A DNA stretch of 15,117 bases, from NCBI GenBank assembly GCA_002707185.1, contig PAMF01000067.1, forward strand, positions 1-15,117, read 5' to 3'. The notes beneath the pieces were generated by a model. It saw nothing but the letters and a program-made list of their open reading frames with translations, was not told where the DNA came from and searched no databases. The position numbers were made by a program, and so were the translations under genes. Shown here piece by piece: positions 1-5,803 of the stretch (position 1 is its first letter; the number at the start of each line of letters is the position of its first letter). This DNA comes from Chloroflexota bacterium (GTDB lineage: Bacteria > Chloroflexota > Dehalococcoidia > UBA3495).

Positions 1-1
1 G

Positions 2-115
2 AAATACGTGGAAGAAAATGAAAATATAGTCGAATGTGAGATTTGGCTTGAGAATGAAGAAGGGCAAAAAACTACTCCAGGCTACGCAATAGTGTCTTTA
101 CCAAACCGATCATAA
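2..115 (+). CDS. C-terminal fragment of a probable MaoC/hot-dog family dehydratase (5' end outside window)
   Basis: An open frame enters from the left edge and ends at a TAA at 113-115, giving 37 residues. The tail has the pattern WLENEEGQKTTPG followed by a short beta-like AIVSLP. This resembles the last strand of MaoC-like (R)-enoyl-CoA hydratase/hot-dog proteins, where the motif 'N-x-x-G-x-x-T-x-P-G-x-A' is common. The start, the catalytic Asp/His and most of the fold lie outside the window, so the family call rests on this short tail only. The frame stays open up to a strong terminator 16 bp beyond its stop, which supports it being a real gene end. It converges on korB. Confidence 0.5.
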   Translation, partial: KYVEENENIVECEIWLENEEGQKTTPGYAIVSLPNRS

Positions 116-131
116 AAAAACCAGAACAAAT

Positions 132-170
132 AAAAAAAAGCCCCTTCCTTTGAGGAAGGGGCTTTTTTTT
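132..170. terminator. Bidirectional rho-independent terminator
   Basis: A ten-base-pair GC-rich stem (140-149 with 153-162) closes a 3-nt TTG loop. It is flanked by eight A residues (132-139) on the left and eight T residues (163-170) on the right. The A-tract and T-tract can extend the stem and give a U-tract whichever strand is transcribed. It lies between the end of the left-edge gene (stop at 115) and the end of korB (stop at 184), so it should end both convergent transcripts. Confidence 0.93.
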
Positions 171-183
171 ATTCTAAAACAAC

Positions 184-1050
184 CTAAATGGAGAAGCCTT
201 CTATAAGGCTCTCAACTGACTTCATCTCTTTCGATCCCGTCGTGTCCTTGACCCTTTGATCAAACGTCGGTCTCGAGGTGTCCTTAAATATTACCCCCAG
301 AGGAATTCCATCAGCATTCACAACTTCCTGAGCAGCTTCAGCATCTGAAGGATCATGACCTTCTGGAATGTCCCAGGCAAGAGGTTCAATACCTTTTTTA
401 ACACTGCCTTTCAGTGCCTCATATGTATTATTGTATTCTGTACATGGCGATTGAACGTGAACTATTGAGAAACCTGGATGAGACATCGCTTCATACATCA
501 TGTCCGACATGTCTTTAACCTTATTTGAAATGGTGGACCCTATGAACGACACTCCCATCGTTAGATAGTTTCTAAGTGGGTGCACTTTTTCTTCCATTTT
601 CCCATAGGGGGTAGAGCTAGTTATAACACCAAGGTCGGTGGTCGGAGAACTTTGACCTTTAGTCAGTCCATAGACTCCGTTATCCATGACTACTGCTGTA
701 ATATTCAAGTTTCTCATAGCCTGTGGAGCAATATGTTCGGCTCCTATTCCAAGAAAGTCACCATCCCCTGCAACTACTATCACATTGAGGTCAGGATTCC
801 CCATTTTAATGCCCATTGATATAGGTAGTGACCGCCCGTGTATCCCATGGATACCGAAGGGTTGCTCCTTCTCTAGCATATGAACCATATTGCCTGAACA
901 ACCAATGCCAGCCACTACTACGGTATTTTCTGTTGGCTGCTCGGTCTCTGCCAAGTACTTCTCCAAGGCATTTTCAAGTCCTCTTCTAACACCAAAATCC
1001 CCACAGCCCGGGCACCATTTAAAATCGTATTCAGGATTCTTGAGCGTCAT
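184..1050 (-). CDS. korB: 2-oxoacid:ferredoxin oxidoreductase, beta subunit (2-oxoglutarate type, KorB)
   Basis: This is the TPP-binding catalytic half of a ferredoxin-dependent 2-oxoacid oxidoreductase, which oxidatively decarboxylates a 2-oxoacid (probably 2-oxoglutarate) to an acyl-CoA and reduces ferredoxin, or runs in reverse. The 288-residue protein shows WCPGCGDFG at 12-20, GIGCSG at 48-53, HGIHGRSLP at 68-76, and the TPP-Mg motif GDGDFLGIG at 95-103, with VYGLTKGQ at 126-133. Cys13, Cys16, Cys51 and Cys203 (in SPCTEYNN) fit the four ligands of the single [4Fe-4S] cluster in this family. The ATG overlaps the korA stop as ATGA (1047-1050), and GGAGGGAG lies 7 nt upstream inside korA, so the two subunits are translationally coupled. 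Length is normal. Substrate choice between 2-oxoglutarate and other 2-oxoacids is inferred from overall resemblance. Confidence 0.93.
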   Translation of the reverse strand: MTLKNPEYDFKWCPGCGDFGVRRGLENALEKYLAETEQPTENTVVVAGIGCSGNMVHMLEKEQPFGIHGIHGRSLPISMGIKMGNPDLNVIVVAGDGDFLGIGAEHIAPQAMRNLNITAVVMDNGVYGLTKGQSSPTTDLGVITSSTPYGKMEEKVHPLRNYLTMGVSFIGSTISNKVKDMSDMMYEAMSHPGFSIVHVQSPCTEYNNTYEALKGSVKKGIEPLAWDIPEGHDPSDAEAAQEVVNADGIPLGVIFKDTSRPTFDQRVKDTTGSKEMKSVESLIEGFSI

Positions 1051-2762
1051 ACGGAAACTCCCTCCGCTACAGAATTACTTACCAAGTCTTTCACTCTGGT
1101 GGCTAGTTCACCCACCTTGAATGGAAGACCAGTGTATTGGGTAATAGCCACGGCCTTTATGCCTTCAGATCGCAACACACTAGCAAACTGACCCATGTAG
1201 TTTAACTCAGGAACTATCACGAGATCCTTTTCTCTCAAAGCAGTAAGCATTCCCTCGGGCATTGGATGGACATACATACTGTAATACCAGGCAAGATCTA
1301 AACCTTCATTTACCAGTTGATTATACGCCGCCAGCACCGAACCTTTTGAGCCGCCCCAGGGAACCAAGGCCACCTTAGCAGATTCATTTTCTGACTCAAA
1401 GTTACCATCATTTAATAAATTAAGCTTACTAAAACGTCGTTCTGTCATCTGTATATGACGTGCAGGCAGATGAGTTGTATCTCCCATGGCGTCGTGTTCA
1501 CTACCATTAGCGATATAAGCACCTGAACCGCCAGGAATTGGCATAGGAGATAGTTCAAAGCCGTCGTATCTCAAGTAACCATTCGATCCTTCATAGGTCT
1601 TTCTCTTTTCTATTACAACCTTGCTCATATCAGGACGGGGTATATTTTGCCGCCTTTCAGACATAGCATGTTCGCTTAGCAAAACAACGGGGCCTTGATA
1701 CCTTTCCGCCCAGTTTACAGCCATGATGCCAGCATAAAAGCATTCTTCAACAGTCCCAGGTGCTATAACCGGAAGCTTAATATCGCCATGTCCTGGATAA
1801 AGAGCAGTGAGCAGATCCGACTGTTCTGTTTTAGTCGGTAATCCGGTGGACGGACCTCCTCTTTGCACATTTACCACGACGAGTGGTATTTCAGCCATCC
1901 ACGCTAGCCCAAGACCTTCCCCCATCAGAGAGAACCCTGGGCCTGCAGTGCTAGTCATCGCCTTTTTACCAGCAAATCCAGCTCCAACGATACTGGTTAT
2001 AGACTCAATTTCTGAAGTCGATTGATATACAAATTTTCCTTCACCAACTAGATTTTGTTCCATCCAAAGAAGAATTGGTGTGGCAGGGGAGATAGGGTAA
2101 CCAACAAAGGTATCTAGCCCTGCTGCAGTCGCCCCGAGGCTAATCGCAATATTACCGTTTACCAGGATTTGTTCTCCTTCTGGCTTAACAGCTTCCGCAA
2201 TTTCCCCTAATACTAAACCGCTTTTATCAGCTTCAACAGAGCCCAACGAAAGCGCCATATTATTCGAATCAATAATCTGCTGGTCGCTTGGTCTTCCTCT
2301 CGTATATCTTTCCCTGTTGAAATCTTCTAGAACTTTGAGAGGCAGCTCTACAAGCTGAGCTAATGCTCCCATGACAACAAAGTTGGCGGCACGATTATTC
2401 CCAGTCTTTTTAGCTAGTTCATCAAAATCCATACCCAGGACGTTATCATTGGCATCTATTTCAAATTCACCTTGGTTATAAACAATTACACCATCAACGG
2501 CTACATCATCTTTATGATTCTCATAAGCATATTCATTGAAGGCGACCAACACATCAAGCTCGTCGCCCGGGCTTAGCACCGTTTCTGTAGCTATTCGAGT
2601 TTGTGTCCAGGTAGGTCCACCACGAATCTGTGAAGGAAAGGTGGAAAATGTTTGGACGTGATATCCAGACTGAGCCATCGCCTGAGCGAGACCTTCAGCA
2701 GATGTCACGACACCTTGTCCGCCCTCTCCAGCAAATCGGACTACAAAGTCCTGTTTCTTCAA
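1047..2762 (-). CDS. korA: 2-oxoacid:ferredoxin oxidoreductase, fused gamma-alpha subunit (KorA)
   Basis: This is the partner of KorB, carrying the gamma domain (residues about 1-185) fused ahead of the alpha pyrimidine-binding domain. The gamma domain opens with VRFAGEGGQG (glycine loop at 12-17) and contains FPSQIRGGP. The alpha domain begins near GNIAISLGATAAGLDTFVGYPISPATP, with Tyr222 opening the YPISPATP motif, followed by TSTAGPGFSLMGEGLG and RGGPSTGLPTKTEQSDL. No delta (2[4Fe-4S]) domain is present, as usual in two-subunit Kor enzymes. I chose the TTG at 2760-2762. A GAGGAGGAG ribosome-binding site sits 3 nt before it (AGGAGG spaced 5 nt), and the first beta strand follows at once. 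The frame could extend to another TTG at 2789 (580 residues), but that start has no Shine-Dalgarno and would place the GA-rich site inside the gene. No in-frame ATG exists near the N-terminus. Confidence 0.92.
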   Translation of the reverse strand: MKKQDFVVRFAGEGGQGVVTSAEGLAQAMAQSGYHVQTFSTFPSQIRGGPTWTQTRIATETVLSPGDELDVLVAFNEYAYENHKDDVAVDGVIVYNQGEFEIDANDNVLGMDFDELAKKTGNNRAANFVVMGALAQLVELPLKVLEDFNRERYTRGRPSDQQIIDSNNMALSLGSVEADKSGLVLGEIAEAVKPEGEQILVNGNIAISLGATAAGLDTFVGYPISPATPILLWMEQNLVGEGKFVYQSTSEIESITSIVGAGFAGKKAMTSTAGPGFSLMGEGLGLAWMAEIPLVVVNVQRGGPSTGLPTKTEQSDLLTALYPGHGDIKLPVIAPGTVEECFYAGIMAVNWAERYQGPVVLLSEHAMSERRQNIPRPDMSKVVIEKRKTYEGSNGYLRYDGFELSPMPIPGGSGAYIANGSEHDAMGDTTHLPARHIQMTERRFSKLNLLNDGNFESENESAKVALVPWGGSKGSVLAAYNQLVNEGLDLAWYYSMYVHPMPEGMLTALREKDLVIVPELNYMGQFASVLRSEGIKAVAITQYTGLPFKVGELATRVKDLVSNSVAEGVSV

Positions 2763-2812
2763 AGTCTCCTCCTCATGCCCGTTATACAACAGTCAGAAAT
2801 CACCGCCCAACT

Positions 2813-2835
2813 ATTATAAGGTCAAATACATTGAC
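2813..2835 (-). promoter_or_regulatory. korA-proximal -10 element with abutting inverted repeat
   Basis: On the minus strand a perfect TATAAT lies at 2818-2813, about 50 nt before the chosen korA TTG. No good -35 is visible at 16-18 bp upstream. Directly upstream of the -10 is GTCAA-N5-TTGAC (2821-2835), a 5-bp-arm inverted repeat occupying the usual -10/-35 spacer. A -10 with a poor -35 and an adjacent dyad fits a regulated promoter, but this is inference from consensus matching. Confidence 0.45.
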
Positions 2836-2842
2836 GCGACTC

Positions 2843-2905
2843 TTAGCCATGCTGCCCAGGGCCAAAAACCAGCGGGGCCACATCTTTCATCATACGCGGC
2901 ACCAT
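2843..2905 (-). CDS. Possible leaderless 20-codon ORF in the korA upstream region
   Basis: An ATG at 2905-2903 opens a 20-codon frame ending in TAA (2845-2843). The peptide begins MVPRMMKD and ends FGPGQHG. The ATG begins 6 nt after the last base of the -10 TATATT, so a transcript from that promoter would start at or on the start codon, the arrangement of leaderless genes. No Shine-Dalgarno precedes it. Its codons are GC-richer than the surroundings. It may be a leader peptide, a tiny protein, or chance; no family is recognised. Confidence 0.2.
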   Translation of the reverse strand: MVPRMMKDVAPLVFGPGQHG

Positions 2906-2910
2906 CCGAA

Positions 2911-2940
2911 AATATATCAATGGCTAAATTAAGCTGTCAA
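2911..2940 (-). promoter_or_regulatory. Candidate sigma70-type promoter reading toward korA
   Basis: The minus strand carries a consensus -35 TTGACA (2940-2935), an 18-bp spacer, and a -10 TATATT (2916-2911). Transcription should start near 2904-2906 and could serve korAB through a leader of about 142 nt. The predicted start falls on the ATG of the 20-codon ORF at 2905-2843. Confidence 0.6.
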
Positions 2941-2941
2941 T

Positions 2942-2961
2942 TTTGTGTACAAGTTCACAAA
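2942..2961. promoter_or_regulatory. CRP/FNR-superfamily-like palindrome upstream of the distal korA promoter
   Basis: The six-base arms TTTGTG and CACAAA are separated by 8 nt. Read as a CRP-type site the core is TGTGT-N6-TCACA, one base away from the classical TGTGA-N6-TCACA. Its centre lies about 14 bp upstream of the TTGACA -35 box, near -47 from the predicted start, where an activator of this family could act. The binding protein is not in the window and the identity is inferred from the motif alone. Confidence 0.4.
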
Positions 2962-3071
2962 CGCTAACAACATAAGTCTTGGCAAGAATTTTATATCAGT
3001 TGTACTACCTTCATCCAGTTATTGAGCTCATATGATTTTCGTAAACATTCCTAATATTACGACCCATCATT

Positions 3072-3746
3072 TCAGTCTGAAACAACTAACCCAAAGCATA
3101 GCGGGGTAGCGATGAGATAAACGGCATCAAATACTCCCAGCAAACTAATCCATTTGCCTAAATCTCCGGACCCATTACCTGCAAAAAGAATTTCTGTACA
3201 TTCGACTGAGGCTAACAAGGCTGGAATGATCACTGGCAGAAACAATATAGGCATCAATATTTCTCTAGCTCGTGTATTTATTGCCATTGCAGCAAATAAA
3301 GTACCTACCAAAGACACCGCCAGTAGAGCAAGGGCAGATACCAATATGAACAGGAGCACTGGTATATTGAGATCAAAGAGTACGACCATTACTGGTACCA
3401 GTACGAGTTCAACCAATGCCATAAACATAAAACTGGAAATTACCTTCCCGAAAAAAAAAGCGTCTCTGGCAATGGGAGATAGTAATGTACCTGTAAATCC
3501 CCCGCTCTCTACCTCTAAGGCAAAAGTTCTTGAGAGACCAAGAATCCCTCCAAAGGAAAGCGCTACCCAAAGGATTCCCGGGGCAACCATCGCAACTGTT
3601 CGAGGAGTAGGGTCAAACGCTATGTTGAACACCACTATCGATAGTAAAGAGAACACCAAGACAGAAACAACTACTTCTTTGGATCGTGCTTCAAGAAGCA
3701 AATCCTTCCAAGCTATAATCAAGATATGTGTTAAATAAATTTTCAT
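3072..3746 (-). CDS. ccmB: Heme exporter permease CcmB
   Basis: This is the membrane permease of the CcmAB ABC transporter of system I cytochrome c maturation, which acts with CcmC/CcmE in moving heme to the outer side of the membrane. The 224-residue protein begins with the family motif WKDLLLEARSKE (about 13-24). Six hydrophobic segments follow, at about 25-44, 53-71, 104-125, 131-152, 165-184 and 200-220, separated by short polar turns such as SRTFALEVESGGFTGTLLSP. Length matches CcmB (about 220). It lies 30 bp downstream of ccmA on the same strand. Its ribosome-binding site is weak (ACGAGA, 6 nt from the ATG) and lies in one arm of a small inverted repeat. A run of nine A/T bases (3451-3459) encodes part of an FFF run. 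No ccmC follows. Confidence 0.88.
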   Translation of the reverse strand: MKIYLTHILIIAWKDLLLEARSKEVVVSVLVFSLLSIVVFNIAFDPTPRTVAMVAPGILWVALSFGGILGLSRTFALEVESGGFTGTLLSPIARDAFFFGKVISSFMFMALVELVLVPVMVVLFDLNIPVLLFILVSALALLAVSLVGTLFAAMAINTRAREILMPILFLPVIIPALLASVECTEILFAGNGSGDLGKWISLLGVFDAVYLIATPLCFGLVVSD

Positions 3747-3753
3747 ATCAAAT

Positions 3754-3772
3754 CTCGTCTATATTTCACGAG
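3754..3772 (-). promoter_or_regulatory. Small inverted repeat overlapping the weak ccmB ribosome-binding site
   Basis: In the ccmA-ccmB gap the minus strand reads CTCGT, nine bases, ACGAG. The second arm is the only purine-rich stretch that can serve as the ccmB Shine-Dalgarno. If the 5-bp hairpin forms in mRNA it would partly hide that site. The stem is short and the effect is speculative. Confidence 0.25.
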
Positions 3773-3776
3773 CCAC

Positions 3777-4436
3777 TCATCTCGACCCTATTAATTTTCC
3801 CCGTTCCAGAAAAAGATTTTCCATCTTGACACCATAATCTATGCCCTCTAAGTGGGTAGTCAGTATCACAGCACCCCCACCAGCCACAAAGGATTTTATT
3901 AGCCTTTTGAGTACGTTCATGGTTTCTTCATCCAAACCTGTTTCAGGCTCGTCGAGCAACAGAACGGACGGTTGATGCAACAAAGCCCTCACTATACTGA
4001 CTCTTTTTCGAAATCCATGGGACAAGGTACTAACCCTCTGATCTAACCTTGTAGCTAATCCCATATCAGATAAAAGAATATTCTTGTCCAGTGTCTTAGA
4101 TGGCACCAAATGGAGTCTGGAGAAGAAAGTCAGATTTTCTTTAACAGTTAATTGAGGATACAAATAAGGGGAATGAGCTACAAATCCAATCTGACTCCTG
4201 ACTAGAGCTGGATCATCTGATATGTTCGTCCCACAAACTTCTATTAAACCTTCATCAGGACGACTGATAGCGGCAAGTATTTCTAGAAGTGTCGTTTTCC
4301 CACTCCCATTAGATCCTTTCACAACCAAACCTGATCCTGAGGTAACATCGAACTCAAGCTGGTTTAGCACTCTCCTTCTTCCATAAGACTTCGAAAGTCC
4401 TAAACCCTTCACCAAGGATCTAGATGTCGGTTTCAT
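3777..4436 (-). CDS. ccmA: Heme exporter ATP-binding protein CcmA
   Basis: This is the cytoplasmic ATPase of the CcmAB transporter used in cytochrome c maturation. Walker A is GSNGSGKT (41-48), the signature region is LSHGFRKRV (138-146), Walker B is VLLLDEPETGLDEE (158-171), and the H-loop is in LTTHLEG. The usual Q-loop region reads GFVAHSPYLYPQLTVKENL, similar to the GH-P-LY-LT pattern of CcmA. I chose the ATG at 4436 (219 residues, the normal length), which has AGAGGTG upstream and starts just before the first beta strand. An in-frame ATG at 4484 would add 16 residues but lacks a ribosome-binding site and nearly abuts the queF upstream region. It is followed by ccmB on the same strand. 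Other small ABC ATPases look similar, but the adjacent ccmB makes the call firm. Confidence 0.87.
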   Translation of the reverse strand: MKPTSRSLVKGLGLSKSYGRRRVLNQLEFDVTSGSGLVVKGSNGSGKTTLLEILAAISRPDEGLIEVCGTNISDDPALVRSQIGFVAHSPYLYPQLTVKENLTFFSRLHLVPSKTLDKNILLSDMGLATRLDQRVSTLSHGFRKRVSIVRALLHQPSVLLLDEPETGLDEETMNVLKRLIKSFVAGGGAVILTTHLEGIDYGVKMENLFLERGKLIGSR

Positions 4437-4542
4437 AGGTTTATAGCACCTCTTTGAAAGGCATGGAAACAATAACGGTTCCATTGATACAATTATCTGA
4501 GTAACAAGGTTATCAAAAGCATTATTTTACGGAGCAGAAGAT

Positions 4543-4962
4543 ATGCCGTCGATAGAGGAACTGAAAGAACAGTATCAAGAATTAAATGACACCTTCGATA
4601 TGTCCCCTGTAGAGTCCATTAAATCTGAACTCTTGATGGCCTTCGAGTACGAGTACCCCGGATCTTCAACAGAAGTATCGATAGACACTGACGAATTCAC
4701 TGCAGTTTGCCCTTGGACCGGATTACCCGATTTCGGAACCTTGAAAGTGAGTTATTTGCCAAACACGCTCTGTATAGAACTCAAGTCCATGAAATACTAT
4801 TTACTCTCTTTCACTGGCGTAGGAGTAGTCCAAGAACACGCAGCGAACATAATTCTGAACGACCTGAGAAATATCTGCGACCCTATTAGTATGTCTGTTG
4901 AATTGGATTACAAAATTAGAGGTGGCCTTCATACATCTGTAGTTGCAACTTATGAGAAGTGA
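4543..4962 (+). CDS. queF: NADPH-dependent 7-cyano-7-deazaguanine (preQ0) reductase, type I
   Basis: QueF reduces the nitrile of preQ0 to the amine of preQ1 in queuosine biosynthesis. The 139-residue protein is the short, unimodular type. It has FTAVCPWTGLPDFG (52-65), with Cys56 as the thioimide-forming nucleophile and Asp63 as the acid, matching Cys55 and Asp62 of Bacillus subtilis QueF. The NADPH-binding QueF motif is E79-L-K-S-M-K-Y85. The following loop is unusual: SFTGVGVVQEH replaces the common SFRN-x-G-x-F-HE, so the Arg-Asn and the His before Glu98 are changed, while the substrate-binding Glu is kept. GGAG lies 8 nt before the ATG. queC begins 6 bp after the stop, so the two form an operon for consecutive preQ0-preQ1 steps. 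No preQ1 riboswitch is evident in the 106 bp upstream. Confidence 0.92.
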   Translation: MPSIEELKEQYQELNDTFDMSPVESIKSELLMAFEYEYPGSSTEVSIDTDEFTAVCPWTGLPDFGTLKVSYLPNTLCIELKSMKYYLLSFTGVGVVQEHAANIILNDLRNICDPISMSVELDYKIRGGLHTSVVATYEK

Positions 4963-4968
4963 TACATA

Positions 4969-5700
4969 ATGTCTTCCTACGGGGTAACTTTGTTATCGGG
5001 AGGACTTGACTCAACCACGGTAACCAGCATGGCAATGACTCAAGTAGACCATTTGTCGTCAATCACTTTTCACTATGGCCAAACTCACAGCAAAGAGGTT
5101 GAATGCGCCAAAAGGATCGCCGATTTCCTACAACTCAATCATAAATTGATGGATATTTCTTTCCTAGGTGAGATTGCATGGTACTCAGCTCTGACAAACC
5201 CTGAGAGATTTCCAATACCAAGTGGCGAGCGCGACAGCGACATAGGATTTGGAGTACCAATCACCTATGTACCATTAAGAAACACAATTTTCCTTTCCTT
5301 GGCGGCAGCCTACTTAGAAAGCTCTATCCTAAAAGCTATTGAGATAGATGGAGAGAATCAGAATATGATTGAAGCAAACATATTCATGGCTCCAAACGCT
5401 ATTGATTACAGTGGCTACCCTGACTGCAGACCTGAGTTCTACGAAAAAGCTGTGGACACATTGAACGAAGGAAGTAAGATTTCCCAGTCCTACGGAATAG
5501 ATTTTCAGGTTCAGACACCGATCATAACAATGTCAAAAGCTGAAATCGCTAGATTGGCAGTTCAAATCAAAGCCCCAATACATTTAACTTGGAGTTGTTA
5601 TCAAGGCATGGATAATCCTTGTGGAACTTGTGACAGCTGTATATTAAGAGCAAAAGGCTTTCGAGAAGCCGGTATAAAAGATCCCGCCTTAACGCAATAA
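4969..5700 (+). CDS. queC: 7-cyano-7-deazaguanine (preQ0) synthase
   Basis: QueC converts 7-carboxy-7-deazaguanine to preQ0 with ATP and ammonia. The 243-residue protein has the PP-loop SGGLDST at 10-16, HYGQTHSKE near 36-44, YVPLRNTIFLSLAAAY ending at residue 115, and NAIDYSGYPDCRPEF starting at 143. The zinc-binding cysteines are Cys210, Cys218, Cys221 and Cys224, in the pattern C-x7-C-x2-C-x2-C. The stretch from Tyr115 to Asn143 is about 14 residues longer than I expect for the family, so an insertion sits before the DYSGYPDC motif. It lies 6 bp downstream of queF. Neither queD nor queE is in the window. There is no strong terminator after it. Confidence 0.93.
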   Translation: MSSYGVTLLSGGLDSTTVTSMAMTQVDHLSSITFHYGQTHSKEVECAKRIADFLQLNHKLMDISFLGEIAWYSALTNPERFPIPSGERDSDIGFGVPITYVPLRNTIFLSLAAAYLESSILKAIEIDGENQNMIEANIFMAPNAIDYSGYPDCRPEFYEKAVDTLNEGSKISQSYGIDFQVQTPIITMSKAEIARLAVQIKAPIHLTWSCYQGMDNPCGTCDSCILRAKGFREAGIKDPALTQ

Positions 5701-5803
5701 CAATATCGGTGTAGCACAGCTGACACTGTTCAGTTAAACTACCAATCGCCCACACATATGAACCTAATGGGTAATAGAACTGTCCTATACAGGGAGGATA
5801 CTA

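Larger units (their letters stand above)
2763..3071. other. Non-coding stretch between korA and ccmB
   Basis: These 309 bp hold no convincing conventional gene. They contain the korA ribosome-binding site, two candidate korA-directed promoters, two inverted repeats and a possible leaderless 20-codon ORF (each listed separately). A GC-rich island at about 2841-2910 stands out from the AT-rich flanks. The 110 bp next to the ccmB stop (2962-3071) are AT-rich and show neither a clear hairpin terminator for ccmB nor a tRNA. Confidence 0.8.

Noticed and set aside
2630..2932. A 100-codon plus-strand ORF spanning the start of korA and its upstream region
   Set aside because: It overlaps the korA N-terminus on the opposite strand and crosses its promoter elements; no motif or suitable ribosome-binding site is seen.
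2790..3071. tRNA, 6S RNA or SRP RNA in the korA-ccmB gap
   Set aside because: No cloverleaf, no T-loop GTTCRA pattern and no SRP apical motif could be found; the GC-rich island is better described as part of a leader.
3070..3082. TTTCAG-T-CTGAAA palindrome at the ccmB stop as a terminator
   Set aside because: A one-base centre cannot form a proper loop, the remaining stem would be 4 bp, and no T-run follows.
3154..3738. A 194-codon plus-strand ORF opposite ccmB
   Set aside because: It is the antisense shadow of ccmB: it covers the gene almost exactly, is low in hydrophobic residues and rich in Thr/Ser/Ala/Asn as expected from the complement of membrane-helix codons, and has no recognisable domain.
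4437..4542. preQ1 riboswitch upstream of queF
   Set aside because: The 106-bp gap lacks the compact C-rich loop and A-rich tail of preQ1-I and is short; no convincing pseudoknot could be drawn.
5701..5803. A promoter or terminator between queC and the FAH-family gene
   Set aside because: Candidate boxes matched poorly or had wrong spacing, and the small CTGA/TCAG repeat near 5721 is too weak to call a terminator.
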